This document shows positions 1-7,664 of a stretch of DNA of 64,000 nt, in pieces. Source of the DNA: Cytobacillus gottheilii (GTDB lineage Bacteria > Bacillota > Bacilli > Bacillales > Cytobacillaceae); NCBI RefSeq assembly GCF_900166665.1, contig NZ_LT800494.1, forward strand, positions 772,673 through 836,672, in the 5' to 3' direction. Numbering within the stretch: the first letter of the stretch is position 1; each line of letters starts with the position of its first letter. Position numbers and translations under genes: made by a program. The notes beneath the pieces are model-generated. The model saw only the letters and a program-made list of their open reading frames with translations. It made no database searches and was not told the DNA's origin.

Positions 1-563
1 CCCGTGAAGAATAAATAGTCAAAGGGCTCGTTCAACAAGGTTTGGCTGGTTTCAACGGCACCTTCCACGACTGCAATGTACTCTTCTGGAAATACAGATT
101 CTATCATCTTCTTAATGAGAGCAGACACGGTTGGCGTAAGCTCAGATGGCTTAATAACCGCACAATTTCCAGCACTGATTGCGCCTATTAATGGAGCGAT
201 CGCCAGCTGGAACGGGTAATTCCAAGGTGCGATAATTAATGCGCTTCCATATGGCTGCGGATAAATATAGCCTTTTGTTCCTGTATGGCTTAAAGCTGTT
301 TTCACTTTTCGAGGTTTTGCCCATTTGTGTAAATGCTTTTTTGTAAACTTAATTTCCTCTAATAGAATACCAATTTCCGTTGTATATGCTTCAAATTCTG
401 ACTTGTTTAAGTCTTTGCGAAGTGCTTCTATAATCTCTTGCTCCTGGTCTTTGATAATAGAGCGCAACTGATCCAATGCTTCTAACCGAAAAGAAATGCT
501 TTTGGTTTGATTGCTTCGAAAATATTCTTGTTGCTTGTGCCGTAATGCCTTGTAGTTTTCCAA
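1..563 (-). CDS. Aldehyde dehydrogenase, N-terminal part (cut by window edge)
   Basis: NAD(P)-dependent aldehyde dehydrogenase, oxidising aldehydes to acids in the cytoplasm. Only about the first 187 residues lie in the window. The minus strand opens with TTG at 563 behind GAAGGAG, then reads an NAD-binding region with YPQPYGSALIIAPWNYPFQLAI, the IAPWNYP signature of this superfamily, followed by GAISAGNCAVIKPSELTP and NEPFDYLFFTG. The catalytic Cys and Glu lie beyond the edge. The short N-terminus and the motif spacing resemble the class 3-like YwdH group of Bacillus. Family assignment is firm; the substrate is unknown. Confidence 0.9.
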   Translation of the reverse strand, partial: MENYKALRHKQQEYFRSNQTKSISFRLEALDQLRSIIKDQEQEIIEALRKDLNKSEFEAYTTEIGILLEEIKFTKKHLHKWAKPRKVKTALSHTGTKGYIYPQPYGSALIIAPWNYPFQLAIAPLIGAISAGNCAVIKPSELTPTVSALIKKMIESVFPEEYIAVVEGAVETSQTLLNEPFDYLFFT

Positions 564-813
564 CTATTCCGCACTCCTTCTTTTTGGAGAGTAAATTGAA
601 TATTTCATTTGCCTTTTAGCAATAGTAAGTTGTCTATATCATATCATGTAATATAAGTGAGCTCATGAATTGAGCACCTGCGATGATTCTCATTTGTGAG
701 ATTTTTGTGTACTTTCAGAGTGAACATCAGATTATGCTTGGAATAGTTAACTTCTAAGAATTGTTTATGGTAAAATTCAACTAACCATTTTTCTTTATAG
801 AGGGGCCCATACA

Positions 814-2238
814 GTGAACAAAACAGTGTTAGACAAATTAAAAACATACATATATGGTTTTGATGTTTTGGAAATTGATGTTTTCCCGGCAGAGGGCGAT
901 CGTCATTCCTTCGACTTTATCGATCGTGAGGAAGATGAGGTGATTGCTTCAGCAAATTTTGATGAAGAAGGTCTGGCTAACTTTTCTATCTATAATGATG
1001 AAGAATCTCAAGCGGGACCACTAAACAGAGATGCACTGATTAATAAAGCGTATACCTTTATTGATGAATTTTTCCCACAGAACTTCAGTGATAGCCTCTG
1101 TTTATCTGCTCTAATTGATATGGGAGATTTCACGATGATTGTCTTTAATCAGAAAGACAAAAAGTTTGGGCTTGAGCTTCCTAATTCCGGCGTAAGCTTT
1201 TCAATTATGCCAAATGGAATCATCAGTCATGTGGAAAGAGATTATCATAAGGTAGAAGTTATTTATCCGGGCAGTTGTATTACAGCTGCAAAAGCAAAGA
1301 ATATATTTTTGAAAGAGCTTCGGTTAGTGCCTGTAGTCGCTAAATATGATAAAGAAACATATGTGAACGGAGATAACCGCCATTATTTTGTTTACGAAAT
1401 AGAAGATTATGTGATGGAGGTAGGAGCTGACGGAAAGCTGCAGACAATTGAAATGTTCGGAGTTGAACAACAGCAGTATGCTGGAGAGGTTCATCTGCCA
1501 AATCCTGCTGATTTATATACACTTGCGGGATTAACGGAAGATCATATGAAAATATACGAGCGTAAAACAAAAAAAGGCCGTATTGAGGTTTGGAGTGAGA
1601 AGACCAAGGAAGAGCTTGCTGTTGAGGATGCGGAACTGGCGGAAATCCAATTAGCGATTCCGAATACGGTTAAAATGCTCTTTAATCAGGATGGAGGATT
1701 GCTGCGTTTATTAAGTGAAAATAATAGCTCAAATGAAACGGCGATTACAGCAGAACAAGCACTGGAAAAAGCGAATGAAGTGATAGCTGGAGAATATACA
1801 AAAAATGCGAATACGTTTCAATTACTTCAAGGTGATCCCGAATTGCATCATTATATTAATCAAGAACATGCAGAAAAATATGCTTATCGTTTTTGTTATC
1901 ACCGCTTTGAACAAGGCATTAAAGTTCAGAATGCAATGATTGCTATTGAAATTAGTGCCAAGACGGCTGCCCTGCTTAGAGTCGAAACCGATCAGGCTAT
2001 ATTTACAGATTTAAGCATGCTTAATATCCAGCGGTCGATTTCAGTTGAAGAAGCAGCGGAACCGTATAAAAAGGGTCTGTCCATGGAGCTGTCATGGGTA
2101 AAAGATCTGGAAAACGGCATGTATTCATTAGCTTTTGTCCCTTCTTTTCCACAAACAAAAGGTCATATCCGCTGCATCAATGCAACCAGTGGAGAACCCT
2201 GGATTATCGATACATCCTGCATGGAAGAATTTGAATAG
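814..2238 (+). CDS. YcdB/YcdC-like (DUF4901-type) conserved protein
   Basis: Soluble protein of 474 residues, starting at GTG 814 behind AGAGGGG. No signal peptide or membrane segment is visible. It appears to hold two related halves. Around residues 150-200 it reads ITAAKAKNIFLKEL...VYEIEDYVMEVGADGKL, and around 310-400 ITAEQALEKANEVIAGEY...YRFCYHRFEQGIKVQNAMIAIEIS. This PepSY-like pattern of an alpha helix followed by beta strands is typical of the YcdB/YcdC repeat proteins of Bacillus. The molecular function is unknown. It stands alone, with a repeat element directly downstream. The family name is my reading, not a search result. Confidence 0.6.
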   Translation: MNKTVLDKLKTYIYGFDVLEIDVFPAEGDRHSFDFIDREEDEVIASANFDEEGLANFSIYNDEESQAGPLNRDALINKAYTFIDEFFPQNFSDSLCLSALIDMGDFTMIVFNQKDKKFGLELPNSGVSFSIMPNGIISHVERDYHKVEVIYPGSCITAAKAKNIFLKELRLVPVVAKYDKETYVNGDNRHYFVYEIEDYVMEVGADGKLQTIEMFGVEQQQYAGEVHLPNPADLYTLAGLTEDHMKIYERKTKKGRIEVWSEKTKEELAVEDAELAEIQLAIPNTVKMLFNQDGGLLRLLSENNSSNETAITAEQALEKANEVIAGEYTKNANTFQLLQGDPELHHYINQEHAEKYAYRFCYHRFEQGIKVQNAMIAIEISAKTAALLRVETDQAIFTDLSMLNIQRSISVEEAAEPYKKGLSMELSWVKDLENGMYSLAFVPSFPQTKGHIRCINATSGEPWIIDTSCMEEFE

Positions 2239-2245
2239 GAAATAT

Positions 2246-2550
2246 GAGGCTGGGACATCAGTATGTAACACGGCCATAGAACCGAATGGTTAGGAAGATC
2301 ATCTTTCTAGTCATTCGGTTTTTTATTTATAATTATAAAATATCTTATTTTAACAAGAGTGAAATGGAGCGGAGGACACTCTACTCCTGCGGGCAATGAG
2401 ACCCTGCAGGAGCTTTGCTTCGAGGAGGATCAGCTTCCTTCCCGCGGAAAGCGAGAGTCCGCAGCGCAGGTGGAACAGGCTTGTTCATATACTTAAGCCA
2501 TGACATTGAATATTCATGTTTTAGAATTATTATTTTCGTCTTGTCCCAGC
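2246..2550 (+). repeat. MITE-like intergenic element, copy 1
   Basis: About 305 bp bounded by gaggctgggaca at 2246-2257 and tgtcccagc at 2542-2550, which are inverted repeats of each other. It contains a hairpin (ccgaatggttag / ctagtcattcgg followed by T6, about 2282-2322) that could act as a terminator for the upstream gene. It also holds a GC-rich centre (tgaaatggagcggaggacactc, ctgcaggagctttgc, gtccgcagcgcaggtggaac). The same arrangement recurs at 43771-44093 and, shortened, at 55911-56092. No ORF is supported inside it. Confidence 0.8.
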
Positions 2551-2686
2551 TGGTTTAAAATTCAGGAAGGCTTCGTTTCTCACCTCAGTGATTTCTAAAC
2601 CATATTCAGCTCTGTTTGTTGACAATTAGCAAACATAATTTTATAATATCTATAAATAAACAAACAGATCCAAGAGGTGTCTATAA

Positions 2687-3442
2687 ATGAAAGTAGAGGA
2701 ATTGTTCTGGGGTGCAACCATAGAGGAATTGAAAAAAGGTTATACAGAGAAAGGGCAGCATTTTGTTTGCTTATTATGCGGCAGATCATCAGAAAGAGGA
2801 ATTGTGTATGAACAGCAGGGCGTCTTTTATGAAGCGGAAAAATTTATGCAGCTTCATCTAAAAGAGGAGCACCAGTCTGTTTTTCATCACTTGATGGGAT
2901 TAGATAAGAAGCTGACAGGTTTAACGGAACATCAAAACCGGCTGCTGCGCTTGTTTTATGAGGGAAAAAGTGATGGGGAAATTCGCGAGGAAATGGGGAT
3001 TGGCAGTGCCTCGACGATACGAAATCATCGGTTTGTTCTGAAAGAAAAGGAGCGCCAGGCGAAGCTGTTTTTAACACTGATGGAGCTGCTGAAGGAACAT
3101 GACCATGATGAGACGGCTTTTATCCCAATCCATCCGCAAGCCCGAATGATTGATGACCGATACAATGTGACAGAAGAAGAGAGTATAAAGATACTGAATA
3201 AGTATTTTCCCCAAGGAGTGGAAGGGAAACTGGCATCCTTTCCTCCAAAAGAAAAGCAAAGGCTCATTATCTTAAGAGCCGCAGCAGAAAGAATCAGCTC
3301 AGAGAAAAAGTATGATGAAAAAGAAATGAACACAGTATTAGCTGGCGTGTTTGATGATTATGTATTGCTGAGACGGTATTTAATAGAGTATGGATTTCTT
3401 GCACGTGAAAAAGACGGCAGTGCGTATTGGCTGAAAAAATAA
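2687..3442 (+). CDS. DUF2087-domain protein, probable transcriptional regulator
   Basis: 251 residues, start ATG 2687 behind AGAGGTG. The N-terminal third carries a C-x2-C pair (LLCGRSSERG). The middle (residues about 80-115, LTEHQNRLLRLFYEGKSDGEIREEMGIGSASTIRNHRFVLKEKERQAK) reads as a LuxR/sigma-4-like helix-turn-helix. The C-terminal 80 residues (ILNKYFPQGVEGKLASFPPKEKQRLIIL...RRYLIEYGFLAREKDGSAYW) match the DUF2087 pattern. It is followed after 21 bp by a GIY-YIG gene, a pairing seen in other Bacilli. DNA binding is inferred from the HTH; targets are unknown. Confidence 0.75.
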   Translation: MKVEELFWGATIEELKKGYTEKGQHFVCLLCGRSSERGIVYEQQGVFYEAEKFMQLHLKEEHQSVFHHLMGLDKKLTGLTEHQNRLLRLFYEGKSDGEIREEMGIGSASTIRNHRFVLKEKERQAKLFLTLMELLKEHDHDETAFIPIHPQARMIDDRYNVTEEESIKILNKYFPQGVEGKLASFPPKEKQRLIILRAAAERISSEKKYDEKEMNTVLAGVFDDYVLLRRYLIEYGFLAREKDGSAYWLKK

Positions 3443-3463
3443 CCGAGAGGCAGGGTTAATAAA

Positions 3464-3805
3464 TTGGAACGAAAAAAAGAATTAAAGCAATTATATAAGG
3501 AAACAAAAGTGGAAGCTGGTGTTTATAAAATTACGAATAAAGAAAATGGGCGTATCTTTATTGGAAGCACTCCTAATCTAAAAACCCTTAATGGAGTTAA
3601 ATTTACACTAAATAATGGAACAAGTTTTCATAAAGCTCTGCAGGAGGATTGGAGCCGAATGGGAAGCGATTCGTTTCAAATAGAAGTTGCAGAAGTGTTA
3701 AAACAGCCTGAACAAGGCTATTTTGACAGCAAAAAGGAACTTGAAAAATTAGAACAAAAATGGCTGGATGAGCTTATGCCTTTTGGAGAAAATGGGTATA
3801 ACTAA
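3464..3805 (+). CDS. GIY-YIG nuclease-fold protein
   Basis: 113 residues starting at TTG 3464, behind a GAGAGGCAGGG stretch. The GIY-YIG core is GVYKITNKENGRIFIGS: GVY replaces GIY and FIG replaces YIG, so the first Tyr is kept and the second is Phe. The downstream region QIEVAEVLKQPEQ...LEQKWLDEL ends with the helix that normally presents the metal-binding Glu (here in KKELEKLEQKW). Such short stand-alone proteins are probable DNA endonucleases, but the Tyr-to-Phe change leaves activity open. It is likely co-transcribed with the DUF2087 gene just upstream. Confidence 0.75.
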   Translation: MERKKELKQLYKETKVEAGVYKITNKENGRIFIGSTPNLKTLNGVKFTLNNGTSFHKALQEDWSRMGSDSFQIEVAEVLKQPEQGYFDSKKELEKLEQKWLDELMPFGENGYN

Positions 3806-3977
3806 GATTGTTTAAAGTAAAAATGGGTCGGAAAACAGGGAAGGTGCTGTGTTGAGATCCGCAGATGCCACTTTTTTCTTATCTGAGAGAAGGAAAATGG
3901 TCAGATTGTTCCCGAATACAAGAAGATCCACTGAAGCCGAATATGAAAATGGGTCCTAAATTATTAACAAAATTAAC

Positions 3978-4006
3978 TTGATTAACTGAAAAAAAACATG
4001 TAAGAT
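3978..4006 (+). promoter_or_regulatory. Sigma-A-like promoter of the MFS leader
   Basis: TTGATT at 3978-3983 and TAAGAT at 4001-4006 are separated by 17 bp. The -35 hexamer overlaps three direct repeats of ATTAAC at 3963, 3972 and 3981 (exact 9-bp period), which could be a regulator site. The transcript would begin near 4013, giving a leader of about 255 nt. Confidence 0.5.
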
Positions 4007-4021
4007 TTAAAGATAAAATTT

Positions 4022-4214
4022 GAAGAGGTGACCATAGAAAAATGATCTGCTAATCCTGTTTTTAATAAATTTTCGTTTTTTGAAGAACTCTTTTAAATAG
4101 GATTAGTCTAAAATTGGATAGAAAATGATCATTCATGCTTAGTGTGACAGCACTATGCCTTTTTCTACGGTTCGACTGGATCCTATCCCATTATTGACGG
4201 ATAGGATCTTTTAT
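4022..4214 (+). promoter_or_regulatory. Structured leader of the MFS gene (possible attenuator)
   Basis: A GAAGAGGTG stretch (4022-4030) lies about 11 nt before ATG-ATC-TGC-TAA (4042-4053), a possible three-codon leader ORF. Its stop codon falls in the 5' arm of a hairpin with perfect 8-bp arms, CTAATCCT 4050-4057 and AGGATTAG 4099-4106. A terminator-like hairpin (4179-4208) follows 54 bp before the exporter gene. The layout fits translation-coupled attenuation but this is inference. The stretch 3806-3977 holds only a weak hairpin with T-run near 3840-3880, perhaps ending the GIY-YIG transcript. Confidence 0.4.
4179..4214 (+). terminator. Terminator-like hairpin upstream of the MFS gene
   Basis: GATCCTATCC (4179-4188) pairs perfectly with GGATAGGATC (4199-4208), followed by ttttattttt. 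It sits between the leader promoter and the exporter start, so it would have to be read through for expression. Confidence 0.7.
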
Positions 4215-4268
4215 TTTTCGTATTTAATAAATTTTATCAACTATACAGTATGAAAGCGGGGTTTTACG

Positions 4269-5474
4269 ATGTCTCCTGATCAAAGGAAGAAATTAACGAT
4301 TTTAATGGTTAATATGTTTATTGCCATAGGAAGCTTTGGGATTGTCATTCCGATCCTCCCTCAATATCTAGAATCAATTAATCAGGGGGGAACTGCAGCT
4401 GGGCTCATGATTGCGATTTTCGCTGGTGCACAGCTGATCATGTCTCCTATTGCAGGGAAATGGACCGATCAATACGGCCGCAGGAAAATGATTATTTTTG
4501 GCTTATCTGGTTTAACCGCATCCATGTTTGTTTTTTATGCTGTTGACTCCATTTATCTACTGTATGTCTCCCGCGTAATTGGAGGAGTTGGTGCAGCTCT
4601 GATGATTCCAGCAATCTTTGCTTATGTTGCTGATATTACAACAATGGATCAGCGGGCAAAAGGAAATAGCCTTGTATCTGCAGCTATGTCCTTAGGGATT
4701 GTAATCGGTCCTGGTGTCGGCGGATTTTTAGCGGAGTATGGATTAAAGGTACCTTTCCTTGTTTCTGCCCTTGTCTCTCTTGTTGCTGTTGTTTTCTCTG
4801 TTATTGTATTAAAAGAAAGTATGTCTGAGCAGGCCGCAGCAGCTGCACAAAATGTACAGGAAGAATCAATGGCCAGTAAAATGGTTCGCTCTGTAAAAAT
4901 GCCTTATTTTGTCCCGCTTATTATTACGCTTGTGATGAGCTTCGGCTTAATGGCTTATGAATCCGTATTGGGACTTTTTGTAGATAATCAATTTGGTGCC
5001 TCACCTCAGGATATTGCTCTTATGATTACAGCCACTGGTATTATTAGTGTGGTTGTTCAATTGTTTATTGTTGATCGTCTTGTTTCAAAAATTGGAGAAG
5101 GTAAAGTACTAAACATCTTTTTAGGCGTTGCAGCTTTTGGTTTCTTATTAACGTTATTTGCTTCAAGCTATGCTGTTTTCTTTGCCATCACATTATTAAT
5201 CTTTTTAGCTACATCGATTCTCCGCCCGGTATTAAACACGCTTATTTCAAAATTAGCGGGCAATGAACAAGGTTTTGCGATGGGCATGAATAACTCTTAT
5301 ATGAGTATCGGAAATATTTTAGGGCCAACGATTGCCGGAATGCTTTATGATGTGAATATTATTTATCCATTTATTCTAGGACTTGTATTCCTTTCTGTTA
5401 CAATGACGGTGACCATGATCTGGCAGAAGAAACTGAAACAAAAAAATGCTGCAGTTAAGCTTCAGCAGTCATAA
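4269..5474 (+). CDS. MFS drug/proton antiporter (Bmr/Blt/NorA-like)
   Basis: 401-residue integral membrane exporter with about 12 hydrophobic segments. Motif A in the loop between helices 2 and 3 is GKWTDQYGRRKM. The antiporter motif C in helix 5 is SLGIVIGPGVGGFLAEYG. N-terminal sequence FGIVIPILPQYLESI is typical of DHA1 multidrug exporters such as Bmr, Blt and NorA. Start ATG 4269 follows GCGGGG. The gene is monocistronic and preceded by a leader with a terminator-like hairpin, which suggests induced expression. The neighbouring hflX-like gene has a clear antibiotic-responsive leader. The exact substrate cannot be told from sequence. Confidence 0.88.
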   Translation: MSPDQRKKLTILMVNMFIAIGSFGIVIPILPQYLESINQGGTAAGLMIAIFAGAQLIMSPIAGKWTDQYGRRKMIIFGLSGLTASMFVFYAVDSIYLLYVSRVIGGVGAALMIPAIFAYVADITTMDQRAKGNSLVSAAMSLGIVIGPGVGGFLAEYGLKVPFLVSALVSLVAVVFSVIVLKESMSEQAAAAAQNVQEESMASKMVRSVKMPYFVPLIITLVMSFGLMAYESVLGLFVDNQFGASPQDIALMITATGIISVVVQLFIVDRLVSKIGEGKVLNIFLGVAAFGFLLTLFASSYAVFFAITLLIFLATSILRPVLNTLISKLAGNEQGFAMGMNNSYMSIGNILGPTIAGMLYDVNIIYPFILGLVFLSVTMTVTMIWQKKLKQKNAAVKLQQS

Positions 5475-5491
5475 ATTAGGCTAATGTCACC

Positions 5492-5520
5492 TTGCTTTAT
5501 ATTCCAGTGAATGATATGAT
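5492..5520 (+). promoter_or_regulatory. Extended -10 sigma-A promoter of the hflX leader
   Basis: TTGCTT (5492-5497), a 17-bp spacer and TATGAT (5515-5520), with TG at 5512-5513 forming an extended -10. Transcription would start near 5527, just upstream of the leader-peptide ribosome binding site. Confidence 0.75.
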
Positions 5521-5544
5521 GTTGCTAACTTAAATGAACGGAGG

Positions 5545-5663
5545 CTTCCACTAATGCAATCAATCAGACTACGTTTTCCCACTTTGAACCAGTAACTGAA
5601 TATGGTCAAAACTCTGCGCCTTGCAGGGTGAAAACGGGATTAGTCTGCCTTCATTAGAGGAAG
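5545..5663 (+). promoter_or_regulatory. Ribosome-mediated attenuator RNA upstream of hflX
   Basis: Nested complementary arms fold the leader. CTTCC/CTAATG (5545-5549, 5551-5556) pairs with CATTAG/GGAAG (5652-5657, 5659-5663); CAGACTA (5565-5571) with TAGTCTG (5641-5647); CGTTTTC (5572-5578) with GAAAACG (5630-5636). An inner arm TTTGAACC/GGTCAAA and a small CTGC/GCAG hairpin complete it. The outer stem covers the leader ATG, and the two middle stems lie in the coding part. A terminator follows. I could not identify a clear anti-terminator pairing by eye. Confidence 0.7.
5554..5595 (+). CDS. Leader peptide MQSIRLRFPTLNQ (ErmDL-like)
   Basis: A 13-codon ORF with a strong GGAGG (5540-5544) 9 nt before ATG 5554. 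The last nine residues, RLRFPTLNQ, are the same as the end of the ErmD leader peptide as I recall it (MTHSMRLRFPTLNQ). That family uses an Arg-Leu-Arg motif to stall macrolide-bound ribosomes. The codons for Arg-Leu form the 5' arm of a leader stem (5565-5571 with 5641-5647), so a ribosome stalled there would refold the RNA. Downstream is a terminator and then the HflX gene. Function as an antibiotic sensor is inferred from this match and layout. Confidence 0.8.
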   Translation: MQSIRLRFPTLNQ

Positions 5664-5680
5664 TTACATTTGCATATAAC

Positions 5681-5730
5681 GGCAAAGAAGAGGGGATGAA
5701 TTCGTTCTCTCTTTTTTGCTGTCTTTTTTT
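5681..5730 (+). terminator. Attenuator terminator upstream of hflX
   Basis: GCAAAGAAGAG (5682-5692) pairs over 11 bp, with one G-U, with CTCTTTTTTGC (5709-5719), followed by tctttttttt (T8 at 5723-5730). It lies 213 bp before the HflX start, with no second promoter evident between. A further hairpin, CTGGCA/TGCCAG, lies near 5816-5842. Confidence 0.8.
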
Positions 5731-5942
5731 ATACCTTCAGAAAGTCTAAATGAGCGCAAAGGAAAATTCTATTCAGCTCCGACTTCAAATGAAAGTATAA
5801 ATGCAGTTAAGCCTCTGGCATCACCTTTTTAGGCGTGCCAGTCGGCAATTTTAATTTATCTCTATTTCCTTTATTTTAAAAAGACTACTCCCGATTACGC
5901 TGTGCAGGCAGGAAGTTTACAATTAAAGGGAGGCATCATTTT

Positions 5943-7199
5943 ATGAAGACAAAAGTCATATTAGCTGGAGTAAATGTAAGCAACAATCAGCAGGAAGACT
6001 TCAAAAGTTCGATGGAGGAGCTTGCCAATTTAGCTGAAGCATGCGATTTAGAGGTGGCTGGTGCTCTTACGCAAAATGTAAAGCATATTCATAAAGGCTA
6101 CTATATGGGACCTGGCAAGGTGGAGGAGCTGCGAATGCTGATTGAACACGAGGATTCCGAGCTTGTCGTGTTTGATGATGAGCTCTCACCATCGCAGATC
6201 CGCAATCTTGAAGAAGAGCTAAAGTGCGAAGTAATCGACAGAACGACACTTATTTTAAATATTTTTGCAAGCAGAGCGAAAACAAGAGAGGCACAGCTGC
6301 AGGTTGAAATGGCTCGGCTTAAATATTTGCTTCCCAGGCTGATTGGCACTCGTGAAGATTTAGGTCGTCAAGGCGGCGGCTCCGGATTAAAAAATAGAGG
6401 TGCGGGTGAAACCAAGCTAGAATTAGATCGCCGAAAAATTGAAGAAAAGATCAGCAAGTTATCCACAGAACTGGAACAATTAACGCTGCAAAGAAAAACG
6501 CAAAGAAAACAGCGGAATAAAAAAGACGTGCCTGTTGCGGCTCTTGTTGGCTACACAAATGCAGGCAAATCTACGCTGATGAATGCAATGCTTGAAAAAT
6601 ATGGCGACAAAGATGAAAAGCTTGTGTTTGAAAAGGATATGCTCTTTGCCACACTGGAAACGGCTGTGCGCAGACTCGAGCTCGAGAATAATCGTGTCTT
6701 CTTATTAACAGATACAGTTGGATTTATTCACAAGCTTCCGCATCATCTCGTCAGGGCATTTCGATCAACACTGGAGGAAGTGACAGAAGCAGACCTGCTT
6801 ATCCATGTTCTTGATGCATCAGATCCGAACCTTGAACAGCATAAATTGTTAACCGAAAAAGTATTGCATGAAATTGGGGTAAAGGGTATACCTATGATTT
6901 ATGCCTACAATAAAGTCGACTTAACAGATATGGAATCCCCTTCTGTCAGCAATAGCAGAGTCTATCTGTCTGCTAAAAAGAGGCAGGGTCTAGAGGAATT
7001 AACGAATAAAATCAGCACAGAAATTCTAAACGATTATTCACAGCAAAAAATGCTTATCCCTTATACAGACGGCGAAATTGTATCATATTTCAACAACAAT
7101 GCCGATGTAATATCAACAGAATATGATGAAAAAGGCACAATTCTGCATGTCATTTGTAAAAATAGTGATGCTGAGAAATACAGTCAATATGTGATTTAA
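5943..7199 (+). CDS. hflX: HflX-family ribosome-splitting GTPase, probable HflXr
   Basis: 418 residues. The N-terminal HflX domain reads GYYMGPGKVEEL and ELSPSQIRNLEEELKCEVIDRTTLILNIFASRAKTREAQLQVEMARLKYLLPRL, then the glycine-rich LGRQGGGSGLKNRGAGETKLE linker. The GTPase domain has G1 GYTNAGKST (about 202-210), G3 DTVGF and G4 NKVD. HflX splits stalled 70S ribosomes, and the HflXr paralogue gives macrolide/lincosamide resistance in Listeria. The protein alone does not separate HflX from HflXr, but the leader peptide and terminator upstream point to the inducible resistance form. Start ATG 5943 follows GGGAGG. Confidence 0.92.
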   Translation: MKTKVILAGVNVSNNQQEDFKSSMEELANLAEACDLEVAGALTQNVKHIHKGYYMGPGKVEELRMLIEHEDSELVVFDDELSPSQIRNLEEELKCEVIDRTTLILNIFASRAKTREAQLQVEMARLKYLLPRLIGTREDLGRQGGGSGLKNRGAGETKLELDRRKIEEKISKLSTELEQLTLQRKTQRKQRNKKDVPVAALVGYTNAGKSTLMNAMLEKYGDKDEKLVFEKDMLFATLETAVRRLELENNRVFLLTDTVGFIHKLPHHLVRAFRSTLEEVTEADLLIHVLDASDPNLEQHKLLTEKVLHEIGVKGIPMIYAYNKVDLTDMESPSVSNSRVYLSAKKRQGLEELTNKISTEILNDYSQQKMLIPYTDGEIVSYFNNNADVISTEYDEKGTILHVICKNSDAEKYSQYVI

Positions 7200-7217
7200 G
7201 AATAACAGGGTGTAAGT

Positions 7218-7420
7218 TGTGGGTAAGTGGGCGTGTTTCTGGTTTATCCACAAGTTCCCCGTAAAGTATTATGTTGATAATGTGGATAAAACCCGAATTA
7301 TCAACAGGCTCTTAGAGAATAACACTCTAGTGTATGGGGATAGTTCTGTTGATAAGTAAGGTTAATTGTGAATAAGATGTGGGTAAGTTCTGTTGATTGT
7401 GAATTTTGCCATGTGGGTAA
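7218..7420. promoter_or_regulatory. Cluster of nine DnaA-box-like sites
   Basis: Perfect TTATCCACA occurs at 7244-7252 (+) and 7281-7289 (as TGTGGATAA). One-mismatch boxes lie at 7218-7226, 7378-7386 and 7412-7420 (TGTGGGTAA), 7272-7280 and 7347-7355 (TGTTGATAA), 7298-7306 (TTATCAACA) and 7367-7375 (TGTGAATAA). Weaker matches lie at 7391 and 7443. Nine in about 200 bp is far above chance. No dnaA, dnaN or AT-rich unwinding element is near, so this is more like a DnaA-titrating or regulatory cluster than oriC. Confidence 0.75.
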
Positions 7421-7607
7421 ATTTTCGGAATAAAAAAATCATTGTTGATAGAGATCCTGCTCCGCACCTTTATGGTTTAATGTTTAAAGAGGCAGGAACC
7501 CTGCCCGTCAGTCTTGAAAAAGAGTGACGAAGATAAGGGCCAACCCTAATCGATCGCAAGTTGACTAACTCAAAAAAGCTCTGCTCATGATAGCAGATTA
7601 AAAAACA

Positions 7608-7664
7608 AAACAGCCAAAATAACCACGAACTGCGAATCCAATATGGATCCGCGGTCCGTGGTTA
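7608..7664 (-). terminator. Terminator of the tetR gene
   Basis: A long interrupted inverted repeat: AATAACCACG (about 7618-7627) and GCG/TCCA against GGA/CGC and CGTGGTTATT (7656-7665). It overlaps the regulator's stop codon (7662-7664). On the minus strand it is followed by ttttggctgttttgtttttt. Between 7441 and 7600 only a small GGCAGG/CCTGCC hairpin (7491-7504) is visible. Confidence 0.75.

Noticed and set aside
5527..5735. 6S RNA or another stand-alone small RNA
   Set aside because: Length, promoter and terminator would fit a small RNA, but the RBS and RLRFPTLNQ-coding ORF, followed by HflX, explain it better as an attenuator leader.
7200..7440. Chromosomal replication origin
   Set aside because: The DnaA boxes are dense, but there is no dnaA/dnaN, no adjoining AT-rich unwinding element and no skew evidence in reach.
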